From contig WPAE01000016.1 of the NCBI GenBank assembly GCA_009773205.1, positions 1 to 64,000 on the forward strand: a stretch of 64,000 nt of DNA. Reading direction: 5' to 3'. Within the stretch, counting starts at the first letter, position 1; each line of letters begins with the position of its first letter. The notes beneath the pieces are model-generated. The model saw nothing but the letters and a program-made list of their open reading frames with translations. It did no database searches and had not been told where the DNA came from. This document shows positions 8,962 to 17,939 of the stretch, one piece after another. A program made the translations under genes and the position numbers. The stretch comes from Ignavibacteria bacterium (GTDB taxonomy: Bacteria > Bacteroidota > Ignavibacteria > Ignavibacteriales > Melioribacteraceae).

Positions 8962-11900
8962 ATGAAATCACTGTACAAGAGTAAGATTGTATTAGCGTTC
9001 TTTTTTACACTATCATCATTCACATTTGCTCAAAGTACATTAAAAGGTGTAGTAGTTGATTCACTTACACAAGAATCGTTAGTAGGTGCAACTGTGTTTT
9101 TAGTTGGTACTTCTCTCGGCTCTGCATGTGATATTGAAGGTGAATATAGAATTACAAATATTCCAGATGGCAAGTACAATGTTAGAATTTCTTACGTTGG
9201 ATATAAGACAAAATTTGTTGAGATGATTTTCAGGAACAAACAAGTTATAGATATGTTTTTCCAACTTAACACAGATGCAATTGAAGGTAAAACTATAACT
9301 GTTTCTGCGCAGGCGTTAGGTCAAGCAGCAGCTATAAATCAACAGATTTCTTCTAACACAATAGTAAATATAATTTCTGAGCAGAAGATTAAAGAACTAC
9401 CAGATGTTAATGCAGCAGAATCTATTGGGAGGCTCCCGGGAGTTTCTATTTTGAGATCTGGCGGCGAAGCTAATAAAGTAATACTCCGCGGATTAAGTGA
9501 TAAATATACCGCAGTTACAATTGATGGTGTAAGAATGGCTTCAACTGATGTTTCCAGCAGAGGATTAGATTTAAGTACTATTTCTCAAAGCTCTCTTGCA
9601 GGTATAGAATTATTTAAGGCTTTAACACCAGATAAAGATGCAGATGCAATTGCCGGCAGCATTAATTTAGTCTCAAAAAAGGCTCCATCTTTGCGGGAAC
9701 TTGATGTAATAGCAAGAGGAAATTATAATCAATTAATGAAATCTGCTTCGCAATACGATTTTTCTTTCAAATATGGAGAAAGGTTTTTTGACAATTTATT
9801 AGGGGTGCAGCTTAACGGCAATTTAGAAAACAAGATTAGAAGCAATGAAAAAATTGATCTCGATTATGACCAGACAATCAACAATCAAACGGATTATGAG
9901 ATTAACAACTTTAAACTTTTCTTCACAGAAGAAGTTAGAAAGAGAAACGGTTTTGGTGTTCTTTTAGATTACGCCACTCCAGATGAAGGATCTGTTAAAT
10001 TCAACACAGTATTCAATAGTACTTCGCGCGATTATTTAAGGCATACGAGAGATTATCCAGCCGGCGGCGGCACTGGCGGAACTGTAACTTACGGCTTTAG
10101 AGATAGAGAGCAAGAAATTACAACATTTAATACCGCACTAACGGGCGATAATAATTTATTCGAGATGAAATTTACTTGGGGACTTTCCTTTGCACAGTCT
10201 AATAGTGAATTTCCTTATGATTTTGAATTAAGTTTTCTTGAACCTTCTATTTTAAATACTGCGGGTATGAAAGTTGCCCCAAGACCTAAAACTAACCCAG
10301 AAGTACTAATACCTTTTGCATATAATAATTTTAACGCTGCTACTTTGTACGATGCAAATTATATAACTCAAGAAAACTTAGAGAAAGAAAAATCTGCTTA
10401 CCTTAATGTTACTAAAAAATATAATTTAAGCGATCTGTTTTCTGGCGAGCTTAAAGCTGGCGGTAAATATAAAAGCAAATCAAGATCAAATATCTCTAGT
10501 TTATCATTTGCGCCATATTATTTAGGCTATTGGCAGCCATATACTATGCTGGATAACGGTACAATTGTACCCAAAAATTTATCAGGAACATTATTCGATG
10601 CTTTTTTCCAGCGGTTTTTAAAAAACCCTATCAACAACTCTGTAGCTTTCAGCGAGTTTTTGGACGGCAATCCAGATGCAAGAGCTATGTACGATTTGTA
10701 CAGTATGTATCCGTTGATAAATAGGGATAAACTTCGTCAATGGTATGATTTAAATAAGAAAGGAGTAGATAGAAACGGCATAGTAAAAGAATTTAATTTT
10801 GACCCATCTGAGAAGGCAAATTACTATGATATTACTGAAGCAATCTCATCTTTTTATATAATGAATACATTAAACATTGGGCAAGAAGTTACCTTCATTG
10901 CAGGCGTTCGTATAGAAAGTGAAGATAATTTTTATAAATCAAAATACTCACCAATTCAAACTGGAGGTTTTCCAATTCCGCAAGATGCTTCAAGAGATAC
11001 TTCAGCAGCTTTTAAGCAAACTATTGTTTTACCTAACTTCCATTTGAATTTTAAACCAACAGAGTATTTAAGCATTCGTTTAGCAGCTTACAAAGCATTA
11101 TCAAGACCAGATTTTAATTACAGGCTTAACACATATTTTGCATGGCGCCCGCAAGCTACAGGCGCTACCAAGCAATTAATTTTGGGCAATCCTTTGCTTA
11201 AAACTGCACAAGGCTGGAATTTTGAAATAAATACTTCGGTCTACGGAAATGATATCGGATTAGTCTCAGTGTCTGCGTTTTACAAGCAGATCGAAGATAT
11301 GTATCATTTACTTAGCGGCTTGAATACCTCTGGAAATAAAATGATAGAAAGTTTAGGACTTAACTGGAAATCATTACATACCGGAACTTATTCATTAACA
11401 GTGCCATATAATTCGCCTAAACCTTCAAAAGTATGGGGCGTTGAATTTGAGCATCAGATCAATTTCAGATTCTTGCCTGGATTATTAAAGAATATTGTTC
11501 TTAGCTACAATGCATCTTTTGTTCGTTCAGAAACGTTTTTGATCGCATCAAAGACTGATACAATAAAATACTTTATTCAGCCATTTCCATTTCCATTTTA
11601 TAGGTATGAAGAACGCCCGATTGAAGTGAAACAACAGTTAGAAAGCCAGCCAAAGTTTTTTGGTAATGTTTCTTTAGGCTACGATATTGCAGGATTTTCA
11701 TTCAGAATTTCTGTGTTCCACCAATCAGAGTACAATATTTCATTTACTCCTTCAGGTCGTGGAGATCAAATTAGAAATCCTTACACAAGAATAGATTTAG
11801 CGCTTAAGCAGCAAATTACAGAGAATATTTCTGCAATCCTTAACATCAGCAATTTAACAGATATAAAAGAAGAGAACACAATATTTAACCGTGTTAACGG

Positions 11901-11970
11901 ATACAAAATATTGAACACCAGCGAAAGATATGGAACAACTGCTGATTTTGGCGTAAAAATCTCTTTATAA
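8962..11970 (+). CDS. TonB-dependent outer-membrane receptor with CarboxypepD-regulatory-like domain
   Basis: Likely importer of pectin oligosaccharides across the outer membrane. Order: signal peptide, then a beta-sandwich carboxypeptidase-regulatory-like domain (residues about 24-110, LKGVVVDSLTQESLVGATV). The plug spans about 125-235 (KELPDVNAAESIGRLPGVS, VILRGLSDKYTAVTIDGVR). A 22-strand barrel follows, ending in the usual aromatic-poor strand TADFGVKISL. A strong GAGGAG site precedes the ATG. The 139-nt gap upstream may carry its own promoter. SusC-type receptors normally have a SusD gene next door; none is present here. Substrate assignment is inference from the cluster. Confidence 0.9.
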   Translation: MKSLYKSKIVLAFFFTLSSFTFAQSTLKGVVVDSLTQESLVGATVFLVGTSLGSACDIEGEYRITNIPDGKYNVRISYVGYKTKFVEMIFRNKQVIDMFFQLNTDAIEGKTITVSAQALGQAAAINQQISSNTIVNIISEQKIKELPDVNAAESIGRLPGVSILRSGGEANKVILRGLSDKYTAVTIDGVRMASTDVSSRGLDLSTISQSSLAGIELFKALTPDKDADAIAGSINLVSKKAPSLRELDVIARGNYNQLMKSASQYDFSFKYGERFFDNLLGVQLNGNLENKIRSNEKIDLDYDQTINNQTDYEINNFKLFFTEEVRKRNGFGVLLDYATPDEGSVKFNTVFNSTSRDYLRHTRDYPAGGGTGGTVTYGFRDREQEITTFNTALTGDNNLFEMKFTWGLSFAQSNSEFPYDFELSFLEPSILNTAGMKVAPRPKTNPEVLIPFAYNNFNAATLYDANYITQENLEKEKSAYLNVTKKYNLSDLFSGELKAGGKYKSKSRSNISSLSFAPYYLGYWQPYTMLDNGTIVPKNLSGTLFDAFFQRFLKNPINNSVAFSEFLDGNPDARAMYDLYSMYPLINRDKLRQWYDLNKKGVDRNGIVKEFNFDPSEKANYYDITEAISSFYIMNTLNIGQEVTFIAGVRIESEDNFYKSKYSPIQTGGFPIPQDASRDTSAAFKQTIVLPNFHLNFKPTEYLSIRLAAYKALSRPDFNYRLNTYFAWRPQATGATKQLILGNPLLKTAQGWNFEINTSVYGNDIGLVSVSAFYKQIEDMYHLLSGLNTSGNKMIESLGLNWKSLHTGTYSLTVPYNSPKPSKVWGVEFEHQINFRFLPGLLKNIVLSYNASFVRSETFLIASKTDTIKYFIQPFPFPFYRYEERPIEVKQQLESQPKFFGNVSLGYDIAGFSFRISVFHQSEYNISFTPSGRGDQIRNPYTRIDLALKQQITENISAILNISNLTDIKEENTIFNRVNGYKILNTSERYGTTADFGVKISL

Positions 11971-12002
11971 ATAAACTAACAAACAACAAAGACGGAGGCA
12001 GT

Positions 12003-13700
12003 ATGCAACTAAAAAAGTACAACTTACTAATTGTATCATTAGTGCTAATTTTTACTTCCATTTCATTAGCTCAAAATGTATTAAGGCTAAAACCATACGA
12101 TGGAACGCCCGCTACATTCTTAGTAGCACAAATTAAAGCAGATACTGCTGCTAACAAAGGCATTCTTGCAACTAGAATTTACGAACTTGAAGCCGGTGGT
12201 GTTTATCTAAACACAGAAATATTTAACGTATCTTCAAGATTCACATTGAGAATTAGAGGTGCAGCAGGAGGTAAAAAACCAATAATTTATCAGCACCCAA
12301 CAGGTACAGGCTCAAGCCCGCAAAACCCTCCTGGCAACCTTTTTGTTTTAGTAGGCGGCAATTTAGAAATATCTAACATTGCAGTTTCTGGCTTTTTTGA
12401 GTTAATGCCAGAGCATCTCAATAATGTTCAAGGCGGTTTAATTAATACCACCGGAGCCGGTTCAACTATAATTGTTGACAGATGTATTTTTAATAATATC
12501 AACGGTCAGCATATTAGAACAGGAAGCGCAACTGCAAAAATTAGAGTAACAAACACAATTTTTGCAAATATGGGCGCACTAAGTACTTCAAATTTAGGCG
12601 CTGGAAAAGGTTTAGACCTTCGCGAAGCCTCTTGCGATTCTTTAGTTTTAGTTAACAACACTTTTGTTAATTATTTAGATAGACCTATACGCCATTATAA
12701 TTTTGCAAATCCATTAGCAGGTACAGGCGGCATCAAGTTTGCTCTAATTGATCATAATTCATTTATTAACGGAATGGGCTTTCATGGGTTACTTTCGTTA
12801 GGTAACGTAGGAAAGAGCATAATTATTAGAAATAATCTTTTTGTTGATGGATTTGCTTCTGGTGCAGATCCAACCGATGCAACCCGCGCAGCAGAGTGGG
12901 CAAATACTGGTGAAAAATTACCTAACGGATTGAACAGAATGATGTGGATTTTTTCGGCTCCAAATGATACTACTAAATGGATAGTAAAAAACAATGTTTA
13001 CAGCATTTCCAGTGCAGGTCAAAAATTCTTTGATGATCATAAGGCAGTTCCTATTACAGAAGGTTCACCGCTATCCTGGCACATCAATAAAAAATTAGGG
13101 CCCGATTCTACAAAAGCCTTTGCTAAAATGAATGTAACACTTGCAAATATTCCAGCATTAATGACAAACTTAATGCTCTGGTATCTTGACCCTGCTGGTG
13201 GAAACAAAACCAAAAACACACCTTCCAATCTTTGGCTTGCTGCTCTGCATGATATGGATAGAAAACCAATTACTTATTACCGCGATGAGTTTAATGCAGC
13301 TTTTACTTCTACAAATCCGGCTTTTACTGCTGCTGAAAAAAGCTTTCCGGTTGGAGACTTAAACTGGTTTCCTGCAAAGAAAACAGAATGGGAAAAAGCA
13401 GGCGGAACTGATATAGTTCCTTCTGCAGGCATTCCTGCGGATTTTAGTTTGCAGCAAAATTATCCTAATCCATTTAACCCAACTACAAGAATTACATTTA
13501 ATCTGCCAAAAAACAGTTTGGTTAATCTAAGTGTGTACAACATATTAGGCGAAAAAGTAGCCACAGTTGTTAATCAGGAATTAGTTGCAGGCGTGCACGC
13601 ATACAATTTTGATGGTTCTAGGTTAAGCTCTGGTGCATATTTTTATAAATTAGATACAGAACAAGTAAGTTTAACAAAAAAGATGATGCTCGTGAAATAA
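12003..13700 (+). CDS. secreted beta-helix protein with T9SS sorting domain
   Basis: Exported surface protein of unknown activity. A signal peptide (LLIVSLVLIFTSISLAQ) leads to a region resembling DUF4957/DUF5123-type domains found in pectin loci of Bacteroidota (LRIRGAAGGKKPIIYQHPT), then Asn-rich helix rungs (IRNNLFVDGF, VKNNVYSISS). The C-terminal 85 residues are a regular T9SS type A domain (NYPNPFNPTTRITF, YNILGEKVATV, SSGAYFYKL, KKMMLVK) without the insertions found in three other copies in this window. It follows the TonB receptor by 32 nt with a GGAGG site, so the two probably form one transcript. It might bind glycan in place of a SusD protein, but that is a guess. Confidence 0.82.
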   Translation: MQLKKYNLLIVSLVLIFTSISLAQNVLRLKPYDGTPATFLVAQIKADTAANKGILATRIYELEAGGVYLNTEIFNVSSRFTLRIRGAAGGKKPIIYQHPTGTGSSPQNPPGNLFVLVGGNLEISNIAVSGFFELMPEHLNNVQGGLINTTGAGSTIIVDRCIFNNINGQHIRTGSATAKIRVTNTIFANMGALSTSNLGAGKGLDLREASCDSLVLVNNTFVNYLDRPIRHYNFANPLAGTGGIKFALIDHNSFINGMGFHGLLSLGNVGKSIIIRNNLFVDGFASGADPTDATRAAEWANTGEKLPNGLNRMMWIFSAPNDTTKWIVKNNVYSISSAGQKFFDDHKAVPITEGSPLSWHINKKLGPDSTKAFAKMNVTLANIPALMTNLMLWYLDPAGGNKTKNTPSNLWLAALHDMDRKPITYYRDEFNAAFTSTNPAFTAAEKSFPVGDLNWFPAKKTEWEKAGGTDIVPSAGIPADFSLQQNYPNPFNPTTRITFNLPKNSLVNLSVYNILGEKVATVVNQELVAGVHAYNFDGSRLSSGAYFYKLDTEQVSLTKKMMLVK

Positions 13701-13707
13701 TCTTCTT

Positions 13708-13736
13708 AAGCGGCGGTATTGCCCGCCGCTTTCTTT
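13708..13736 (+). terminator. rho-independent terminator after the TonB receptor / beta-helix pair
   Basis: Perfect 9-bp GC-rich stem AAGCGGCGG/CCGCCGCTT with a 6-nt loop and TCTTTT tail, starting 8 nt after the stop codon. It separates the enzymes and receptor from the cupin and LacI genes. Confidence 0.85.
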
Positions 13737-13759
13737 TAAACTACTTGGAGAAGTTCTTA

Positions 13760-14164
13760 ATGAAAATCGCACTGTTAATCTTTTCGTTCCTATCCATAAC
13801 ACTACTCGCCCAAGAAAATAAAGAGTTCACTATAGATAACTGTGTTTCCATTTTTAATTTTGAAATGATAGAAAAAACTAAAGTTGGCTATCAGTATTGG
13901 TTTGTAGATAAAGATTTTTTAGATGGTAGAACAATTAAAATGAGTTCTGTTGCACCTAATTCTGCAACTCACGCACCACATGTTCATCAAGAAGATGAAT
14001 TCTTTTTTATCCTTGAAGGTAAAGCCGAAATATATCTTGAAGGCAAAACCAAAATTGTAGAAGGTTACGCAAGTTTTTACTGTCCTTCTAATGTTGAGCA
14101 TGGAATCAGAAATGTTGGCGAAAAAGAATTAAAGTACCTCGTTATAAAAAAGTATAATAAATAG
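13760..14164 (+). CDS. secreted cupin-fold protein
   Basis: Small single-domain cupin, about 134 aa, with a signal peptide (KIALLIFSFLSITLLAQ). The track uses TTG 13745, but ATG 13760 sits 9 nt after GGAG and starts the signal peptide directly, so 13760 is chosen. Metal-binding cupin motif 1 is visible as APHVHQEDEFFFILEGKAEI (two His and Glu) and motif 2 as PSNVEHGIRN. In pectin catabolism the cupin KdgF opens unsaturated galacturonate; this protein could have a comparable periplasmic role, but the match is only at fold level. It lies just past the terminator and upstream of the LacI gene. Confidence 0.75.
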   Translation: MKIALLIFSFLSITLLAQENKEFTIDNCVSIFNFEMIEKTKVGYQYWFVDKDFLDGRTIKMSSVAPNSATHAPHVHQEDEFFFILEGKAEIYLEGKTKIVEGYASFYCPSNVEHGIRNVGEKELKYLVIKKYNK

Positions 14165-14249
14165 TTTTTCTGAGTATATATCTTAAAAAATAAAAGTATT
14201 TTACAGTTATAAAGTTAAGGATAAAGTAAATTCCAAATTAAGTGGCATT

Positions 14250-15281
14250 ATGAGAGAAAAAGCAGTTACATTAAACGATATTGCTGAAAAAATGAATCTT
14301 TCTACAGTTACAATATCAAAAGCACTTCGCAACCATCCGGATATATCCCCAAAGACCACTAAGTTAATTAAGACAATAGCCGAGGAAATGGGATATACAC
14401 CGAACATAATGGCAAGAAATTTATCTGCTCGCAGGTCTAACACTATCGGTTTAGTAGTTCCTAAGATTGCTCATTTTTTCTTTGGTTCCATAATTGAGTG
14501 TGTTTATGATTTGGCGTTTCAAAAGAATTACGAAATAATACTTACTGTATCACAAGAAAGTGTTGAAAGAGAAAAGAAGCATCTGCAAACTCTTCTTGCT
14601 ATGAAGGTTGATGGAATAATTATTTCAATTACTCAAGAAACAACAGATTATTCTTACTTTGAAGTTATAGAAAGGCGCGGCGTTCCTTTGGTTTTTATGG
14701 ACAGAGTTCCTGAAATTCCTAACGGATATAATACTGTTCGTGTTGATGATAGGGGCGGCGCTTTTAAAGCTATTGAACACGCTATAAATTTAGGCTATAA
14801 AAGAATTGCTCATTTTGGCGGTTATCAAAAAATTAATATTGGAAGAGAGCGTAAAGCCGGGTTTATTGAGGCGATGCAAAAGTATGGAATTGAAATTAGC
14901 GAAAGCTGGGTAACCGAAGGCGGATTTGGCGAAAACTACGGATACGAATCTTTTATGAAGTTATACAGAGAAAACAATCTGCCCGATTTAATATTTGCAG
15001 TTACTTATCCGGTTGCACTTGGTGTTTATATGGCTGCAAATGAAGTAGGCTTAAAAATTCCTGATGATGTAGATGTTATTTGTTTTGGAAATGCTAAGGT
15101 TCAAAACTTTCTTTCTCCGCCTCTTAGTTGTGTGGATCAATCAACAGAATTAATTAGCAAGCACGCTATGGAAATGATTTTCGAGAATATTGAAAAAAGA
15201 GAGGAATATGTTGCAAAACAGATTGTAGTAGATACAAATTTAGTTTTAAGAGGAACTTGTACCCGCTTCAATAAAGGCTAA
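14250..15281 (+). CDS. LacI-family transcriptional regulator
   Basis: DNA-binding repressor probably controlling the pectin cluster. The N-terminal helix-turn-helix (residues 6-52, VTLNDIAEKMNLSTVTISKA) and hinge (NIMARNLSARRSNTIG) are typical. The remainder is a periplasmic-binding-protein-like effector domain (IGLVVPKIAHFFFGSI, DGIIISITQ, RGVPLVFMDR). Length 343 aa is standard. It is co-directional with the cupin and is the last gene of the block, facing the response regulator tail to tail with a 1-nt gap. I could not pick out a convincing CG-centred operator upstream of the cluster genes, so the target sites are unknown. The effector is presumably a uronate derivative. Confidence 0.92.
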   Translation: MREKAVTLNDIAEKMNLSTVTISKALRNHPDISPKTTKLIKTIAEEMGYTPNIMARNLSARRSNTIGLVVPKIAHFFFGSIIECVYDLAFQKNYEIILTVSQESVEREKKHLQTLLAMKVDGIIISITQETTDYSYFEVIERRGVPLVFMDRVPEIPNGYNTVRVDDRGGAFKAIEHAINLGYKRIAHFGGYQKINIGRERKAGFIEAMQKYGIEISESWVTEGGFGENYGYESFMKLYRENNLPDLIFAVTYPVALGVYMAANEVGLKIPDDVDVICFGNAKVQNFLSPPLSCVDQSTELISKHAMEMIFENIEKREEYVAKQIVVDTNLVLRGTCTRFNKG

Positions 15282-15282
15282 C

Positions 15283-15669
15283 TTAGAACTGTTTGTTTTC
15301 TAAAACTTTTTTCACTTCGTTTACTAAGTATTTATTCTCTGTTGGTTTTCTAATATATTTTGTTGCTCCGGCTGCTAAAGCTAATTTTTCGTCTCTAATG
15401 TATGAATGAGCGCTAACTACAACAATTGGTGTGTTGTTGTGTTCTTCCGAATTTCGCAATTCCTTAATTAAATCTATACCGTTTTTGTGCGAACCTAATG
15501 CCATATCTAAAAGAAAAAGATTCACTTTAGAACTCTTTAGGTAACTATAAAACGATTCGATACTTAAACAAGGTATAACATTAAATTCATTTTGGAAAAT
15601 TCTAGTAAAAATGTCCAGAATGATTTCATCATCTTCAAGAATTAAAATTGTATGTCTCTTATTGTTCAT
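15283..15669 (-). CDS. single-domain response regulator (receiver only)
   Basis: CheY-like receiver of 128 aa with no output domain. Acidic pocket LEDDE (about 11-15), phosphoacceptor Asp in NLFLLDMALG (about 55), Ser/Thr position VVVSAHS and Lys in YIRKPT (about 110) are all present. Without an output domain it must act through protein contact or phosphorelay. No kinase gene is adjacent; the kinases at 0.3-2.8 and 56.9-59.2 kb are candidates only in principle. The ribosome site is weak. Confidence 0.9.
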   Translation of the reverse strand: MNNKRHTILILEDDEIILDIFTRIFQNEFNVIPCLSIESFYSYLKSSKVNLFLLDMALGSHKNGIDLIKELRNSEEHNNTPIVVVSAHSYIRDEKLALAAGATKYIRKPTENKYLVNEVKKVLENKQF

Positions 15670-15782
15670 ATCTATTTACTTAGCAATTTTTCTTTAGGAT
15701 GTTATTTCTGATTCTAATTTACAAGTTTTAAAATTTGAAAACTTAGTATAAGCCGAAAGATTACAGAACATTAATATGCCGA

Positions 15783-16835
15783 CTATTTTTTCTCCTTTTC
15801 AATTTTACGCTGATATGCAAGATCAATTAACATCTTCAACATTTTTCTGTATGAGTAACCTGCATATTTTGCAGAACGCATAAATCCTGCTCCTTCTTGT
15901 AAATCGGGATTAGGGTTTACTTCCAGTACATACAATTTACTGTCGTTTTTAGATAAGCGCATATCAACCCGAGCGTAATCTCTTACTCCAACTGCACGGT
16001 AACATTGAAGAGCCAGGTTTTCTGCTTCTGAGCGCACTTTTTTGGTTATTTGCGCGGGGCAAATAGGAACAGTTTTATGATAAGCTTCGTGTAACGGGTC
16101 CCATTTTGCGTGAAAACTAACAATCGGATGAAGGTAATTTGGCATTGCAGAAAAATCAATCTCACTTATAGGAAGTACTTTCAGTTCTTTATCGCCAAAT
16201 ACAGCTACATTAAATTCTCTTCCAACAATAAATTCTTCTACTAACGCTGCCTGATTGAAGGAATTTAAAACATATTCAACTCTATTTTTAAGAGCTTTTA
16301 CATCGTAAACAATCGAGTTATCATCTATACCAACACTTGCATCTTCCCAAGCCGGTTTAACAATAAGAGGATAGTGTAAGCCCAGCCTAAATGAATCTTT
16401 CATATCATTCAAAATTTTATAATGCGGCGTTCTAATACCAAGCGTACTAAGTATTCTTTTTGTTAATGTTTTATTTTGACAAGTACCAAGTGCCATTGGA
16501 GGCGCGCCAGTAAATGCGACTCCCATCAGCTCCATCAATCCTGTAAAGTGCATTTCTAAACGGGGCTGGTCGTTAAATATTTCTACCAAGTTGAAAACAA
16601 CATCGGGCTTGTTTTTATCGTAATCCTTTATAAAAGTATTTAAACTATCCTTAATATTTAAGGTATATGCCTCGTAACCAATTTTTTGTATTGATTTGGC
16701 AATTAACTCAAACTCGGAGATTGGGTCTGGTGAAGCCAAAGTAAAGAGAGGTTTAAAATCTATGTCTTTGTTAATGCCGAGAGTTTTATTGTAAATCTCA
16801 GGCATAGTTTCGTTGTAAACGACTGCAACTTTCAT
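15783..16835 (-). CDS. ATP-grasp ligase, D-alanine-D-alanine ligase-like
   Basis: Carboxylate-amine or peptide ligase of the ATP-grasp fold. It resembles Ddl in layout: N-terminal Rossmann region with DVVFNLVEIF, Gly-rich GVAFTGAPPMALG, ATP-binding strand YPLIVKPAWEDASVGI, hinge EEFIVGREFNVAVF and the Mg-binding end YVLEVNPNPDL. ATG 16835 is preferred over the track's upstream TTG, which adds only three residues. It is divergent from a C39-like peptidase 91 nt away, so a shared promoter region is likely. No mur, fts or ddl-partner genes are nearby, so a cell-wall role is doubtful. It may build or tag a small peptide. The substrate is unknown. Confidence 0.85.
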   Translation of the reverse strand: MKVAVVYNETMPEIYNKTLGINKDIDFKPLFTLASPDPISEFELIAKSIQKIGYEAYTLNIKDSLNTFIKDYDKNKPDVVFNLVEIFNDQPRLEMHFTGLMELMGVAFTGAPPMALGTCQNKTLTKRILSTLGIRTPHYKILNDMKDSFRLGLHYPLIVKPAWEDASVGIDDNSIVYDVKALKNRVEYVLNSFNQAALVEEFIVGREFNVAVFGDKELKVLPISEIDFSAMPNYLHPIVSFHAKWDPLHEAYHKTVPICPAQITKKVRSEAENLALQCYRAVGVRDYARVDMRLSKNDSKLYVLEVNPNPDLQEGAGFMRSAKYAGYSYRKMLKMLIDLAYQRKIEKEKK

Positions 16836-16926
16836 AATTCTCAAAATTTTTGTGCCAAACTAAACAAAATCGTTTTGCTATTCAAAACTTTTGTTATTTT
16901 TGTCTAAAGTGAACTCGAGTAAGAAA

Positions 16927-17763
16927 ATGAGTTTTTATCCTCAACCAAATAAATATCAATGCGGTCCATTCGCATTAAAATATGCCTTAGTAATGCTTGG
17001 TGTATTTAAAGATGAAAACCAGATTGGTCAAATTTCCGGAAGCACTTGGTGGGCAGGCACAGATGAATTTGGATTAACAAGAGCAGCAAGAAGGTTTAAC
17101 TGCAGCTTGAAACATTTTCAATCCAGCAATCCGGATGATGCACGCAAAATGTTAATTCAACTTCTTAAAAAAGGTTATCCTTGCATTTTGAGTGTAAAGA
17201 ATTGGGAACATTGGTGTACAGTCGTAAGCTATCAAAAAGGAAAGTTTGTTGTTATTGACAGCGAACTTGATAAAGTAGTTTCTGTCTTTACTACTACAAA
17301 ATTTTTAAAACGCTGGAAATATGTTGAGGATGAAACAAAAATTGTAAGCTTCGATGGCTATGTGCTTGTTCCAAAATTTAAATCTTACACACATGCACAG
17401 TTTACACCAGAAAAAGCAAAACTGCTTATGTATGATAAAAATGATGATCTTGCTAATAAATGGGATCAATACACAAATGATTTGATTACTATTTGCAAGC
17501 CGAGAACCAAGCTAAGCCTAAACATTATTTCATTTTCAGAGTTTATGAGAAGAAACGAGCAAAATTTAGTAAAGCGTACTGCTAACTGGCATGGCGAACC
17601 AACTTACAGCGAATTGAAAAAGATTATTAGTAATATGAAGTTTGTTGCAGAGGTTTATGATTTAATTATTCCTGAAGATGAAGAAAAAAGAGCCGCAATT
17701 GATGTTGCTTCTTTGCTTATGATGTACGCTTGCGGCAAGTACGGAATGAACAGGATTTATTAA
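16927..17763 (+). CDS. C39-like papain-fold cysteine peptidase / transpeptidase protein
   Basis: Cytoplasmic protein (no signal peptide, no membrane helix) with a papain-like core. The Cys motif is KYQCGPFALKYALVMLG near the N-terminus, the His is in NWEHWCTVVSY, and the Asp is in FVVIDSELD, in that order and spacing as in C39-like domains. The C-terminal 140 residues are not recognised and contain charged helices. The track begins at TTG 16891; ATG 16927 is the first good Met and leaves the Cys motif about 13 residues in. A GTG at 16909 is the alternative. Opposite-strand pairing with an ATP-grasp ligase suggests the two act on the same peptide, one making and one cleaving or transferring. 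That link is inference. Confidence 0.72.
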   Translation: MSFYPQPNKYQCGPFALKYALVMLGVFKDENQIGQISGSTWWAGTDEFGLTRAARRFNCSLKHFQSSNPDDARKMLIQLLKKGYPCILSVKNWEHWCTVVSYQKGKFVVIDSELDKVVSVFTTTKFLKRWKYVEDETKIVSFDGYVLVPKFKSYTHAQFTPEKAKLLMYDKNDDLANKWDQYTNDLITICKPRTKLSLNIISFSEFMRRNEQNLVKRTANWHGEPTYSELKKIISNMKFVAEVYDLIIPEDEEKRAAIDVASLLMMYACGKYGMNRIY

Positions 17764-17917
17764 TTGAGAATTGACCCGCTCCGATGAGTCGGAGACGAGG
17801 CGAGGAATTGCGAACTTGTCCGCCATCTTGTCCGCACGCCGTTTTATGGAGGGTTGGGCGGGTAAGTCGAAAACAACATTTTTTAATAATGATCTTGGAT
17901 TTTTAGAGTAGGCTCAT
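17764..17917 (+). repeat. composite of two interspersed repeats, including a truncated copy of the inverted-terminus element
   Basis: The left part (17764-17812, GAATTGACCCGCTC ... GACGAGGCGAGG with an inner CTCCGA-TGAG-TCGGAG hairpin) recurs inverted at 19026-19090. The right part (about 17815-17917, TTGTCCGCCATCTTG ... AGAGTAGGCTCAT) matches the right half of the elements at 53.7 and 60.6 kb, but its left terminus is missing. Its AGAGTAGGCTCAT end lies 22 nt before the start of the next gene. Confidence 0.8.
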
Positions 17918-17939
17918 AAATTACTTTTAATTGTTTTTA

